Origin: Chitinophagaceae bacterium
GTDB taxonomy: Bacteria > Bacteroidota > Bacteroidia > Chitinophagales > Chitinophagaceae
DNA: 64,000 bases
Assembly: GCA_016787065.1 (NCBI GenBank)
Contig: JAEUVD010000002.1
Location: forward strand, 248,001-312,000
Direction: 5' to 3'
Under the pieces are notes generated by a model. It was not told the DNA's origin. It searched no databases and saw only the letters and a program-made list of their open reading frames with translations. The translations under genes were made by a program, and so were the position numbers. Shown here piece by piece: positions 54,275-63,566 of the stretch (within the stretch, counting starts at the first letter, position 1; each line of letters begins with the position of its first letter).

Positions 54275-55840
54275 TTATAGGGTTTCATTCATTCGTTTAA
54301 ACAAGAGAACAGAGGAGTCGGTATCGGAATAGGCGTTGCGATAAGTTCCATTCATTTCCAAAATAAGATGTTGATAAGCATCCGAACGTCGATCGTTTTC
54401 GGTCAAATTAAACAATAAAATATAATCAATAGCACATCGCTTCGTGTAGTCTGTTAGCGAAACCACCGGCGGCTTCGCTTCCTGATCTCCCAAAAAAATA
54501 AAGGGGTTTATATCATTCTTGTATCTCAGCGGGAAGTAGGTTGTATTTGCTTCGTAATTATCCATGAATACAATGTCTTTATTCCCTTGAATTAATTCGC
54601 CAAGGTGATTGTTGTGCCTACCGAAATCCGAAATCGTTTTTCCTTCCATTTCACCAAACGTATTAAAACATAGTGGCAGCACGGTTGAATGCGTAGTAAT
54701 GACGGAAGACACGGCACGAAGGCCTTGTGTTAGTTGATTGGTTTGTTTCATGTAACGCCATTGGAATTTGCAGAGGCTTACAACTAAAACGATGCTCAAA
54801 CCCACACTAAGCCATCGTATCCAACGTGGAAGTTCTATTAAACTAATTAGGAGTACGGCGTATAAATAGGTAATCCATTGTATGCGTTGTTTGAGCTGTT
54901 CACCTCCAAAAGCATTTTCTGGTGCAACAAAGTATGCTCCAATAAAAAAAATTAGTAAGATAAACGGCCAACTTTTATTCCATTGCTTCTTCTTCGCAAC
55001 TTGAAATAAACTCCAAACCAGGCCGAATAAACAAATCCAAAAAATGACTTGTGTATAGTAAGCTTCTGCCGATTTAGCCACCTGAAAAACAGATGCTTCG
55101 CGAAGCATGATCTTCAATCGGTCGGTATCTAAATAATGGGTAGAAACTGCTTTGGGTTGATGGGTAATATAAATAACAGTGAGCCAAAGAGCCGGTAAAC
55201 AGGCCAATACTATTTTTGATCCACGCCAAAACCAGCTTTTATAGGTTGTAGTGGTTAACATGTGAACTCCTATACTCAATAAAAAAAGAAAGAGTCCGGC
55301 GAGATGTGTGAAATAAAGTACCAGCATGGCGATACTAAGTTTCAGCCAGAAGCTTGGTTTGGGTTTTTCAATCTGCTTTATATACCAGGCCATCATGAGT
55401 TGATAAAACACGATGGATAATATGAAATTGTAAAACCCGAGGTATAGTAAAGATTGAAACGTGAGTACTAAAACAAGTGGTAAAAACACACTATTCTTCG
55501 CTTTAAGTTGTTCGTGCAATTTTAAAAAGCCCAGGATAAACCCCCAAGCGTATACACTTAATAAAACCTTTTCAGCAACAATCGGTTTGAATACCAGCGT
55601 TAAAATGGCTAATAAAACATGACTTGTATAATTCGGACTTAAAGAAGGATTGAGTTCGTAAAAATTAGTATAGAACGCATTGTTATGAAACCACATTTCG
55701 CGCCACGCTATGGCATTATGTACATGACAAGGTCCATCTCCGGTTACAAATACTTCGGGATACCAAATTAAAAACATCGCCCCCGTTAATAGCAGTAAAA
55801 ACGTTAAAGCGCCGGGTTTTTTGTATTCCGTTGTTGTCAT
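54275..55840 (-). CDS. Polytopic membrane protein, glycosyltransferase-C-like
   Basis: A 521-residue integral membrane protein with about ten helices in the first 390 residues and a soluble C-terminal part of about 130 residues. The first large loop has PEVFVTGDGPCHVHNAIAWREMW, an acidic and His-containing segment in the place where GT-C glycosyltransferases carry their catalytic Asp. That similarity is the only functional hint. It follows the epimerase gene on the minus strand after 16 bases, so the two are co-transcribed. The function is otherwise unknown. Confidence 0.6.
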   Translation of the reverse strand: MTTTEYKKPGALTFLLLLTGAMFLIWYPEVFVTGDGPCHVHNAIAWREMWFHNNAFYTNFYELNPSLSPNYTSHVLLAILTLVFKPIVAEKVLLSVYAWGFILGFLKLHEQLKAKNSVFLPLVLVLTFQSLLYLGFYNFILSIVFYQLMMAWYIKQIEKPKPSFWLKLSIAMLVLYFTHLAGLFLFLLSIGVHMLTTTTYKSWFWRGSKIVLACLPALWLTVIYITHQPKAVSTHYLDTDRLKIMLREASVFQVAKSAEAYYTQVIFWICLFGLVWSLFQVAKKKQWNKSWPFILLIFFIGAYFVAPENAFGGEQLKQRIQWITYLYAVLLISLIELPRWIRWLSVGLSIVLVVSLCKFQWRYMKQTNQLTQGLRAVSSVITTHSTVLPLCFNTFGEMEGKTISDFGRHNNHLGELIQGNKDIVFMDNYEANTTYFPLRYKNDINPFIFLGDQEAKPPVVSLTDYTKRCAIDYILLFNLTENDRRSDAYQHLILEMNGTYRNAYSDTDSSVLLFKRMNETL

Positions 55841-55856
55841 GATTTTGGTTTACTTC

Positions 55857-56258
55857 CTATCGTATTTCCATACAGAGTTCCAGCAATACGCCCTTTGTGT
55901 TTTTGGGGTGAAGGAAACAAATCAATTTATTATCGGCACCGCGTTTTGGTTCTTCTTGTAAGAGTTGAAAGCCTGCCTCCTTTAAACGTTTCATTTCGGC
56001 ATAAATATCCTCCACTTCAATAGCTATATGGTGTATCCCTTCTCCTTTCTTATCAATAAATTTCTGAATAACACCTTCTTCGCTGGTGGAGGCCAATAAC
56101 TCAATTTTATTCGGTCCTACCTGAAAAAATGCTGTTTCTACTTGTTCCGATTCAACCCGTTCACGCTTATAACAGGTGGTATTCAGGAGAGATTCATAGA
56201 GTGCTATAGACTCGTTTAAATGTTGTACCGCAATGCCGATATGTTCCACTTGCTTCAT
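55857..56258 (-). CDS. mce: Methylmalonyl-CoA epimerase
   Basis: A 133-residue vicinal-oxygen-chelate (VOC) protein that interconverts the (R) and (S) forms of methylmalonyl-CoA, between propionyl-CoA and succinyl-CoA. The metal ligands are readable in [29 protein letters not shown] and VLLELCMEI. The start at 56258 ([11 protein letters not shown]) is chosen. The longer frame would begin upstream of the promoter element, which ends five bases before this ATG. The length fits the family. Other members of the pathway are not in the window. Confidence 0.88.
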   Translation of the reverse strand: MKQVEHIGIAVQHLNESIALYESLLNTTCYKRERVESEQVETAFFQVGPNKIELLASTSEEGVIQKFIDKKGEGIHHIAIEVEDIYAEMKRLKEAGFQLLQEEPKRGADNKLICFLHPKNTKGVLLELCMEIR

Positions 56259-56263
56259 ACATC

Positions 56264-56271
56264 CAAAAGTA
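56264..56271 (-). promoter_or_regulatory. -7 element of the methylmalonyl-CoA epimerase gene
   Basis: Read on the minus strand this is TACTTTTG, ending five bases before the ATG at 56258. It implies a leaderless transcript and supports that start. Confidence 0.6.
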
Positions 56272-56343
56272 AAGCAATTCATGTCATTCGGAATTCATTA
56301 GCAATTCTTTCCCACACAAAAATCTTCCTCCCCGTTTTAGCAA

Positions 56344-56351
56344 TATATTTG
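56344..56351 (+). promoter_or_regulatory. -7 element of the iscS gene
   Basis: TATATTTG matches TAnnTTTG and ends 18 bases before the ATG at 56370. It defines a short A-rich 5' UTR and excludes the upstream part of the longer open frame from the gene. Confidence 0.55.
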
Positions 56352-56369
56352 CGGCACAAAAAGAAGATC

Positions 56370-57584
56370 ATGAATTTCCCAATTTATTTCGATAATAATG
56401 CCACCACCCCATGCGACCCGCGTGTAGTGGATACGATGGTTCCATACTTTACGCAGAATTTCGGTAACGCTGCAAGTCGGAATCACTCTTTCGGTTGGAC
56501 GGCAGAGGAAGCCGTAGATTATGCGCGTGAGCAAGTTGCTAAACTCATTGGTGCCGACCCGAAAGAAATAATATTTACTTCCGGAGCAACAGAAGCTGAT
56601 AACCTTGCCATAAAGGGTGTATTTGAAATGTATGCCTCCAAAGGAAACCATATCATTACTTCAACCATCGAGCATAAAGCCGTATTAGATACCTGTAAAC
56701 ATTTAGAAAAATTAGGTGCTGAGGTAACGTATTTGGAAGTGGATGCCGATGGTATGATTAATCTTCAGGATTTGGAAAAAGCCATGACACCTAAAACAAT
56801 TCTTGTGGCTATCATGTACGCTAATAACGAAATTGGTACCATCAATCCGATGCGCGAAATTGCTAACATTGCTAAGAAGCATGGTGCTCTACTCATGTCG
56901 GATGCCACACAAGCCGTTGGTAAAATACCCGTTGATGTAAATAAAGATGGAATTGATTTAATGGCATTCACTGCTCATAAAATGTACGGACCGAAAGGGG
57001 TGGGTGCCTTATATGTTCGTAGAAAAAACCCACGTGTAAAAGTTACGGCGCAAATGGATGGCGGTGGCCACGAACGAGGTATGCGTAGTGGAACCTTGAA
57101 TGTACCAGGTATTGTTGGTTTCGGAAAGGCTTGTGAATTGTGTATGCTTGAAATGCAAAGCGATACCGAACGCATTCTGAAACTTCGTAACAAATTGGAA
57201 GAAGGTTTATTACAAGTGGAAGAAAGTTATTTAAATGGTCACAAACAAAATCGTTTACCTCATGTAGCTAATATTTCTTTCAAACATGTAGAGGGAGAAG
57301 GTTTGCTAATGGGTATTAATAAAAATATCGCCCTGAGTAGTGGTTCAGCATGTACCTCTGCTTCACTGGAGCCATCTTATGTTCTTAAAGCCCTCGGGCT
57401 TGGTGATGATTTAGCACATAGCTCGTTGCGCTTCGGTTTAAGTCGTTTTTCCACTGAAGAGGAAGTTGATTACACCATTAAAGCGGTAACCAATACGGTG
57501 AATAAACTTCGCGAAATGAGTCCGCTTTGGGAAATGTATAAAGAAGGTATCGACTTAAATAGCATTGAGTGGGCGCACCACTAG
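56370..57584 (+). CDS. iscS: Cysteine desulfurase
   Basis: A PLP enzyme of 404 residues that removes sulfur from cysteine for Fe-S cluster and thio-cofactor synthesis. The N-terminus [14 protein letters not shown] is diagnostic. [24 protein letters not shown], the PLP Lys near 203 in [10 protein letters not shown] and the persulfide Cys near 328 in [13 protein letters not shown] are present. Group I enzymes such as IscS/NifS have this longer active loop. An upstream 50-codon extension of the frame is rejected because it crosses a promoter element and the divergent gene. No iscU is next to it. Confidence 0.95.
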   Translation: MNFPIYFDNNATTPCDPRVVDTMVPYFTQNFGNAASRNHSFGWTAEEAVDYAREQVAKLIGADPKEIIFTSGATEADNLAIKGVFEMYASKGNHIITSTIEHKAVLDTCKHLEKLGAEVTYLEVDADGMINLQDLEKAMTPKTILVAIMYANNEIGTINPMREIANIAKKHGALLMSDATQAVGKIPVDVNKDGIDLMAFTAHKMYGPKGVGALYVRRKNPRVKVTAQMDGGGHERGMRSGTLNVPGIVGFGKACELCMLEMQSDTERILKLRNKLEEGLLQVEESYLNGHKQNRLPHVANISFKHVEGEGLLMGINKNIALSSGSACTSASLEPSYVLKALGLGDDLAHSSLRFGLSRFSTEEEVDYTIKAVTNTVNKLREMSPLWEMYKEGIDLNSIEWAHH

Positions 57585-57612
57585 TTTGCATGGCTACTTA
57601 TTAATTTTTGTC

Positions 57613-59004
57613 TTAGTTTTTCAAGAAACTGCCCAAACGTTTCTCGTCAGGTGTGGTTATTTGAAGAAGATATAAACCGGGTTCTAATTGCTCGGTTCGA
57701 AGGCTACAATGGTTATTACCTGCCTGTAATGGCGTTTGCATAACTACACGTTTTCTTCCGTACATATCTAAAATGGTAAGTGTTGCATTATTCGCTTTCA
57801 TAACTTCCAAATCAACATAGAGGTTGCTGATAGTAGGATTTGGATAGACCTTTATATTTCCTGACTCCAATGAGCTTGTACTTAACGGATACAAATTGTA
57901 ATAGAAAAATTCTTGTTTGAAAGGCGTATAATTACCATTGTTATACGTTTGTTCCAAACGATATATCAAACTATCGGAACCATTATAATTGAAATTTATC
58001 TTTTTGCTTTCGTTCCAAGAAGTTCCGGTTCCAACATATTGTTTTTCTTCATCCAATAAACCGTTTACGAAACTAAAGGTGCTTCGTTCGTTATTTATCC
58101 AACCATTGTTATTATCCTGACTGAAGCGCTCCTTCAAACTATCATTAGTATCATAAATATAAGTAACACGACTGGTTGGAACCCATAATGAACCTAAGGC
58201 TTCCTCGAAATTAGTTTGAATAACCTTATTCGTTGCACTGTAAGCGTATGTTGTTCTATTAATATTATAAGGGTTTCCCACGCTGTCGTATAATTGATAT
58301 TTAGATTCAGAAACCTTCATGATTGCCAAATCGAAGGTGCGTAGTATGCGACTAATTTTTTCCCAATTTCCGAATGTGTCTGGCTCCAAGTAAATATCCG
58401 ACACTAATGAATCCTGAATATAATTATAATAGTGTCGTTGAAATTTCTTCCAAGCTATAGTAGCCACATCCCAAATATATTGATCTTCACTTTCGGTTAA
58501 GTATTGTCCGTTAACGTAGGTATAATCGTAACGTGTGGTGTTCATCCAAGTACCTCCTGTCCAGGATTGTGCTGTTATGGTGGCATATTTGCCATTCGCA
58601 TTGTAGCCCGTGTACATAATTTTTCCGGCATTTGCCCAAGTGCTTCCATTCCAAACGGAATAGTCGATTTGCGTATTGTTTCCTGAACCATCGTACGAGT
58701 AAGCGTACTTGTTATCCAAAGCCCACGTTGCCCCAACACCTTTTTCTCTAATTTTTTCTGTGAGGTTCTGATTAGCGTCGTAGGTATAGGTAACGCGTTG
58801 CGAAGGATTCCATTGTAGCTGGTTATCTCCTTTTAATGCGTATAACCAAGTAAGGTTAGCAGCGGCATTGTAATCATAGATTATCGAATCGATTCCTTGC
58901 CATTGGCCATTCAGAAAATCATCATGGCGGTAACCAATTTTTCTGTTTTGTGCATGGGAAGAAAGTATAATAAATGATGCGAACGCAATCACAACGTATT
59001 TCAT
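57613..59004 (-). CDS. Secreted repeat protein with T9SS sorting domain
   Basis: A 463-residue exported protein. The signal peptide is MKYVVIAFASFIILSSHAQ. The body has several short repeats of YD-like type (RVTYTYDANQNLTEKIRE, KYAYSYDGSGNNTQID, RYDYTYVNG). The C-terminal 75 residues are a type A sorting domain (VYPNPTISNLYVDLEV, then LEPGLYLLQITTPDEKR), so it is exported by the type IX system and attached or released at the surface. No catalytic motif is seen. It is nine bases from the upstream reductase gene and is probably co-transcribed. Confidence 0.88.
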   Translation of the reverse strand: MKYVVIAFASFIILSSHAQNRKIGYRHDDFLNGQWQGIDSIIYDYNAAANLTWLYALKGDNQLQWNPSQRVTYTYDANQNLTEKIREKGVGATWALDNKYAYSYDGSGNNTQIDYSVWNGSTWANAGKIMYTGYNANGKYATITAQSWTGGTWMNTTRYDYTYVNGQYLTESEDQYIWDVATIAWKKFQRHYYNYIQDSLVSDIYLEPDTFGNWEKISRILRTFDLAIMKVSESKYQLYDSVGNPYNINRTTYAYSATNKVIQTNFEEALGSLWVPTSRVTYIYDTNDSLKERFSQDNNNGWINNERSTFSFVNGLLDEEKQYVGTGTSWNESKKINFNYNGSDSLIYRLEQTYNNGNYTPFKQEFFYYNLYPLSTSSLESGNIKVYPNPTISNLYVDLEVMKANNATLTILDMYGRKRVVMQTPLQAGNNHCSLRTEQLEPGLYLLQITTPDEKRLGSFLKN

Positions 59005-59013
59005 AGCAATAAT

Positions 59014-59730
59014 TTATCCGTATAATTCAAAATGTATTTGGTGCTTATCATATCCCATTTCGGCGAGGTTTCTTCTAGCGTCATCAATCATATTTTTCCA
59101 ACCACAAAGTAAAAAATGGGCATCCGGTTTTCCGTTACAAAGTTCTTTATAAATAGCATGTACATAACCCGTTCTTCCATCCCAAGATTCTCTTGAGAGT
59201 GTGGGTATATAGGTGAAGCTTGGGAAATCTAGTTCTAATTGTTTTAATTCATCAAAATAGAGAAGATCTCCTTTGGTGCGAGTTCCGTAAATGAGGTAGA
59301 AATGCTTGCAGGGTTTGGCTTTATGAAAAGCATCCAACGCCATACTGCGGAAGGGAGCAATACCCGTACCGGTGCAAATCATATAATAATCATGCTCGAT
59401 AGGTTCGGGAAGTGTAAAAACGCCTAAGGCTCCTCGGAAGGTAAATTCATCGCCTACTTTAATATTCTCAAAAATGTAGTTGGTTCCTAAACCGTCGTCT
59501 ACTAATACAATAACCAACTCAAATACATTGGTACCATCAGGGCGTGACGCGATGGAGTAACTGCGCCAGCGTTTATTCTTCTTTTCATGAATAGGAAGAT
59601 CGAGCGTTACGAATTGCCCCGGCTTAAAATCAAAAGTCGTGGTTTGATAAGCCTCAATGAAGAAACGTCTGGTATTCCATGTTTCTTCAATAATTTTTAC
59701 CACGCGGCCTTGTTGCCAATCAACTGTCAT
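59014..59730 (-). CDS. Ferredoxin/flavodoxin-NADP reductase (FNR-type flavoprotein)
   Basis: A 238-residue oxidoreductase. The FAD domain has FKPGQFVTLDLP and RWRSYSIASRPDG (the RxYS motif). The NAD(P) domain has MICTGTGIAPFRSM, YGTRTKGDLLYFDEL and the C-terminal FLLCGWKNMIDDARRNL. It probably transfers electrons between NAD(P)H and ferredoxin or flavodoxin. The exact partner is unknown. The start at 59730 (MTVDWQQGRV) is preferred: longer frames add 26 residues unlike the family, and a near-consensus -7 element (TACCTTTA) ends seven bases upstream of this ATG. Confidence 0.85.
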   Translation of the reverse strand: MTVDWQQGRVVKIIEETWNTRRFFIEAYQTTTFDFKPGQFVTLDLPIHEKKNKRWRSYSIASRPDGTNVFELVIVLVDDGLGTNYIFENIKVGDEFTFRGALGVFTLPEPIEHDYYMICTGTGIAPFRSMALDAFHKAKPCKHFYLIYGTRTKGDLLYFDELKQLELDFPSFTYIPTLSRESWDGRTGYVHAIYKELCNGKPDAHFLLCGWKNMIDDARRNLAEMGYDKHQIHFELYG

Positions 59731-59827
59731 GAGAGTATAAAGGTAAGGCATTCTGAAAGGGAATGTTATTTTTTTTAGGCTGAAGAGTATAGATTCCTCT
59801 TTTAACATAATAAGAAAATATGGGTAT

Positions 59828-59835
59828 TACTTTTG
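59828..59835 (+). promoter_or_regulatory. -7 element of the hydrolase gene
   Basis: TACTTTTG ends nine bases before the ATG at 59845. It overlaps the TTG that would begin a longer frame, so the start at 59845 is favoured. Confidence 0.55.
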
Positions 59836-59844
59836 AATGCTTTT

Positions 59845-60792
59845 ATGGCAAACCCAAAAAGAAAAATAAAAAAATACATTCTTCGAACCATTCTGGTGGT
59901 GTTTATCGGAATGAATCTTTCTGCGATGATGCATGCATACCATTTTACGCATTACGACACAAGTAAAGGTGCGCGCACGTTATCTCCTGAACAAATGCGT
60001 TGGACGCAAAAAGTAAGCGCTATTCTTTTCGGTGTAAGTTTACCTCGACCGGTAAACGACATGCAGCCAAATCTTCCGTTTCAATCATTCACAATTGACA
60101 ACAAACTTTCGTGTTGGTCTATTCGCGGAGATTCGTCTAAACCTACGATCCTTTTATTTCATGGCTATGGTAATCGAAAAGACGGAATGCTCGACCGTGC
60201 AGAGGCTTTGCACGAGATGGGCTACAATACAGTTTTGATTGATTTTGAAGGAAGTGGTGCGAGTTCAGGAAATACATGCACCATTGGTTATAAGGAAGCA
60301 GAACAAGTTAAACGTGTGTACGACTTTATGAAGGAAAAAATACCCGAAGCGCAATTAGTATTATTAGGTCGTTCTATGGGTGCCGCTGCCATCATGCGTT
60401 GTCTTACGATTCATTCCATGAAACCAAAGTCTATTATCCTGGAATGCCCGTTCGGTAGTTTATTTGATGCAGCGGGCAATCGCTTTGATGCTATTGGTTT
60501 ACCACGTTTTCCATTGGTTCACATGCTTATTTTTTATGGCGGATTGATGAATGGATTTTGGGCTTTCGATTATAAACCAACCGAATATGCTAAACAAATT
60601 AAAACACCCAGTTTATTACTAACCGGTGGTAGCGATGATCGGGTTACACCAAAAGAAACCGAAACAATTTATGCGAATCTTGGTGGAGATAAAAACTATA
60701 TCGTTTACCCTGAGGCGGGTCATGAAAGTTATCTGATTCACTATCGCTCGGAATGGAAAAACGATGTTGATCAATTTATTCAAACACATTAA
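59845..60792 (+). CDS. Alpha/beta hydrolase, membrane-anchored
   Basis: A 315-residue protein. An N-terminal hydrophobic segment (RTILVVFIGMNLSAMMHAY) anchors or exports it. The fold is marked by LLFHGYGNRKDGMLDRAEAL (oxyanion region), LLGRSMGAA with the nucleophile Ser in GxSxG, GGSDDRVTPKE with the acid, and PEAGHESYL with the His. The substrate is unknown; esterases, lipases and peptidases share this scaffold. Its 3' end overlaps the convergent ispG gene by four bases. Confidence 0.85.
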   Translation: MANPKRKIKKYILRTILVVFIGMNLSAMMHAYHFTHYDTSKGARTLSPEQMRWTQKVSAILFGVSLPRPVNDMQPNLPFQSFTIDNKLSCWSIRGDSSKPTILLFHGYGNRKDGMLDRAEALHEMGYNTVLIDFEGSGASSGNTCTIGYKEAEQVKRVYDFMKEKIPEAQLVLLGRSMGAAAIMRCLTIHSMKPKSIILECPFGSLFDAAGNRFDAIGLPRFPLVHMLIFYGGLMNGFWAFDYKPTEYAKQIKTPSLLLTGGSDDRVTPKETETIYANLGGDKNYIVYPEAGHESYLIHYRSEWKNDVDQFIQTH

Positions 60793-62705
60793 ACCCCTTG
60801 CGGTTCACGCCAAGCATTGTGTTCTTTAAGTAGTTGAATGAGCTCATCTACCGCTACGCTACTATCTAAGTTACGCTTCATAATATCCTTACCTTTATAG
60901 AGGGTAATTTTTCCAACACCACTTCCAACATAGCCAAAATCCGCATCCGCCATTTCACCCGGGCCGTTTACAATACAGCCCATGATGGCAATCTTGACTC
61001 CTTTAAGATGATTGGTTACAGCACGTATTTTAGCGGTTGTTTCTTGTAAGTCGAATAGGGTTCGGCCACAACTCGGACAAGAAATATATTCGGTTTTTGA
61101 AATACGCTTTCTACTCGCTTGCAAAATACCGAAGGAAATGGAGTTGAGTGTTTGAATATGATGCAACAGTTCTTCCCGACTAAAATTCAAGTTACCAAAC
61201 TGAAAACCTAAACAAATACCGCTAACGCGTTGCTCGAGTAACAGAGAACCTGCTTCAACACTATATTGTATTAACGCCTGGTCTAAACTGGTATCATTAT
61301 TGTCTGAAATTAGCACACAGGAATTCGTAATTCCATTAGAAACAAGCTCATCGCAAAGTGCCTTGATCTCCTGAATAGCCTGATCTGTGGTACTGCTTAA
61401 ACATAAAATCACCGTTCTATCCTTACGAAGTTTCGACATTATTTTGGCTCTAACTTCCTGAGGGTAGGCATTCGGCCGTGCATCCAACATAACAAAGTTT
61501 CTTCGTTCATGATGAATGTATGGTCCTTCAATATATTGTAAAATATCAAAGAGTGGAAAGCAATGGGCATTCGCGCAATAGGGCAACCATTGCTCGTAAT
61601 AACAGAGTACATTCAATGTTCCAGGTAAAGCGAAATTGGGTACTTCATTACAGAAAATATAATCGGCAGCTTGATCATGAATAACCCATTTATCATCGTT
61701 TTCTGTATAAGTATATCCAACGGTAGTTAGGTCTTGAGGTACTACGTTTTTCAACTTCGAAATATCGGCTATTACCAAGTGGGGATTTAAAAGTATTGAA
61801 GTGGCGCTGGTTGTGTTGAATGTTCGAGTGCTCATGGTTTCTTCTACAGGTAGATTGCCATAGCGCGTTAACAAGTTTCTACATACCGGTAGTTCATATT
61901 CCGGTTCTTCTGTGAGAGAAACGCGAATGGTATCACCAATTCCCTCTTCTAAGAGGGTTCCTATTCCGATAGCACTTTTAATGCGTCCGTCTTCACCATC
62001 ACCGGCTTCGGTTACGCCTAAATGTAAAGGATAACATTCGCCAAATTCTTGTTGCATGTGTTGTACAAGCGTACGGTAGGCTTCTATCATAACTTGCGGG
62101 TTACTGCTCTTCATACTCAACACAATTTGGTGGTAATCGAGAGCGCGAGCAATTCGTAAAAACTCCATGGCACTTTCTACCATTCCCAAGGCGGTGTCAC
62201 CATAACGGCTCATGATTCGATCGCTGAGCGAACCATGGTTGGTACCAATGCGCATTGCCGTTCCGTGTTGCTTACATAAACGTACTAAAGGCGTAAAACG
62301 TTGTTGAATGCGTTCAATTTCTTCTTGATAATCTGCGTCGCTATATTCTAGTTGTTCAAATTTCTTCTTATCTACATAATTACCCGGATTTACACGAACC
62401 TTCTCTACGATGCCTGCGGCTATTTCGGCGGCATTGGGCGTGAAGTGTATATCAGCTACTAAGGGGGTACTATATCCTGCTGCGCGTAACGCATTTTTAA
62501 TAGGCAATAGGTTTTCAGCTTCCTTTTTACTGGGCGCTGTTATGCGGACTAATTCCGCTCCGGCTTCAATACATCGAATACACTGTGCCACGGTTGCCTC
62601 AGTATCCATGGTGTCGGTGGTAGTCATGGTTTGTATTCGTATCGGATGATTTCCTCCGATGATTAAATTTCCTATTTTAACCTCCCGTGTACGTAGTCGT
62701 TGCAT
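60789..62705 (-). CDS. ispG: 4-hydroxy-3-methylbut-2-enyl diphosphate synthase, long form
   Basis: An iron-sulfur enzyme of the MEP isoprenoid pathway that converts MEcPP to HMBPP. At 638 residues it has the large insertion (about 270-530) of plant, Chlamydia and Bacteroidota IspG, unlike the shorter proteobacterial form. The N-terminal TIM barrel reads VKIGNLIIGGNHPIRIQTM. The C-terminal [4Fe-4S] ligands are in YISCPSCGRTLF (about 538-549) and IMGCIVNGPGEM (about 573-584). The start at 62705 is preceded by TATTTTTG ending five bases upstream, a leaderless-type layout. Confidence 0.95.
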   Translation of the reverse strand: MQRLRTREVKIGNLIIGGNHPIRIQTMTTTDTMDTEATVAQCIRCIEAGAELVRITAPSKKEAENLLPIKNALRAAGYSTPLVADIHFTPNAAEIAAGIVEKVRVNPGNYVDKKKFEQLEYSDADYQEEIERIQQRFTPLVRLCKQHGTAMRIGTNHGSLSDRIMSRYGDTALGMVESAMEFLRIARALDYHQIVLSMKSSNPQVMIEAYRTLVQHMQQEFGECYPLHLGVTEAGDGEDGRIKSAIGIGTLLEEGIGDTIRVSLTEEPEYELPVCRNLLTRYGNLPVEETMSTRTFNTTSATSILLNPHLVIADISKLKNVVPQDLTTVGYTYTENDDKWVIHDQAADYIFCNEVPNFALPGTLNVLCYYEQWLPYCANAHCFPLFDILQYIEGPYIHHERRNFVMLDARPNAYPQEVRAKIMSKLRKDRTVILCLSSTTDQAIQEIKALCDELVSNGITNSCVLISDNNDTSLDQALIQYSVEAGSLLLEQRVSGICLGFQFGNLNFSREELLHHIQTLNSISFGILQASRKRISKTEYISCPSCGRTLFDLQETTAKIRAVTNHLKGVKIAIMGCIVNGPGEMADADFGYVGSGVGKITLYKGKDIMKRNLDSSVAVDELIQLLKEHNAWREPQGV

Positions 62706-62710
62706 GGCAA

Positions 62711-62718
62711 CAAAAATA
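62711..62718 (-). promoter_or_regulatory. -7 element of the ispG gene
   Basis: Read on the minus strand this is TATTTTTG, ending five bases before the ATG at 62705, again indicating a leaderless transcript. Confidence 0.6.
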
Positions 62719-62795
62719 AGATTGAAAGTGGAAGAACGCCACTATGAAAGTTAAAGTAACATCAACTTGCTATTTAAAGTTCTTAGGGATTGGTA

Positions 62796-63566
62796 TTATT
62801 TCAGAATCGAAATTTTCGTATAACCCGGTTTAACCAATTTAGCGAGTTCCTGTACATCGGCATTTTTAATGGAAATACATCCATCGGTCCAGTGGTGTTT
62901 CAAATCAATCACATTGTCGCCATTAAACCAAATACCATGAATACCGATATTACCCCCGATTCGGGCGTTTTGAGAAATATCGCCTTTGAGTTTTAGTTCT
63001 TCGAAATTCTTTTTTGATTCCTCATTCGGATAGTCTATCAGCATGAAGTATTCCCATTTCTCATGTTTGTGTACATCACTGATGGTGAAAATACCTTCGG
63101 GTGTTTTTCGGTCGCCCTCCTGTAATTTCTGTCCTTCCCAATTCGGGCCGAAAACGCATTTGTAGGCCGTTAAAATTTGTCCTTTATGATACACGAATAA
63201 ACGCAATTTCGATTTCACCACTTTCAGAAAAACGGAATCTACATTAATGGTGTCCATGCTGAATTTACGATTTAGTATAGGCGGTTTTTTAATAGTCGTT
63301 GTAATTACCGTGGTACCATCAGCCTTCTTAACTTCTTCCACCTTATTCCCTTTACTATCATACGATATAACGGCTGCAGTACTTTGTTTATACCTTGCCA
63401 ATTCAAGTGAATCGCGTTGTCGTTTGGCTTTAAATTTTTGTTCCTGATTAAATTTTTCTTGTTTAACCCGCATTGAATCGGGCATACGACTTTGTGCTTG
63501 AGCTGCGCCACATGCGAACATGAAAAACAGCATTAGAAGAAAGACTATTAATTTTTGCACGTTCAA
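62796..63566 (-). CDS. L,D-transpeptidase (YkuD domain)
   Basis: A 256-residue exported enzyme that can form 3-3 cross-links in peptidoglycan or attach proteins to it. A signal peptide (MNVQKLIVFLLMLFFMFACG) is followed by a basic linker and the YkuD domain. The domain has DRKTPEGIFTISDV, GGNIGIHGIWF and the catalytic HHWTDGCISI (Cys near 226). The start is TTG at 63566, one base after the stop of the upstream methyltransferase frame and in the same frame. The next in-frame ATG (63533) would remove the Lys of the signal peptide. This makes TTG likely, but it is not certain. Confidence 0.85.
   Translation of the reverse strand: MNVQKLIVFLLMLFFMFACGAAQAQSRMPDSMRVKQEKFNQEQKFKAKRQRDSLELARYKQSTAAVISYDSKGNKVEEVKKADGTTVITTTIKKPPILNRKFSMDTINVDSVFLKVVKSKLRLFVYHKGQILTAYKCVFGPNWEGQKLQEGDRKTPEGIFTISDVHKHEKWEYFMLIDYPNEESKKNFEELKLKGDISQNARIGGNIGIHGIWFNGDNVIDLKHHWTDGCISIKNADVQELAKLVKPGYTKISILK

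Noticed and set aside
56220..56369. Fifty-codon N-terminal extension of the iscS frame
   Set aside because: It crosses a -7 element and the divergent epimerase gene start, and known cysteine desulfurases begin at YFDNNATTP.
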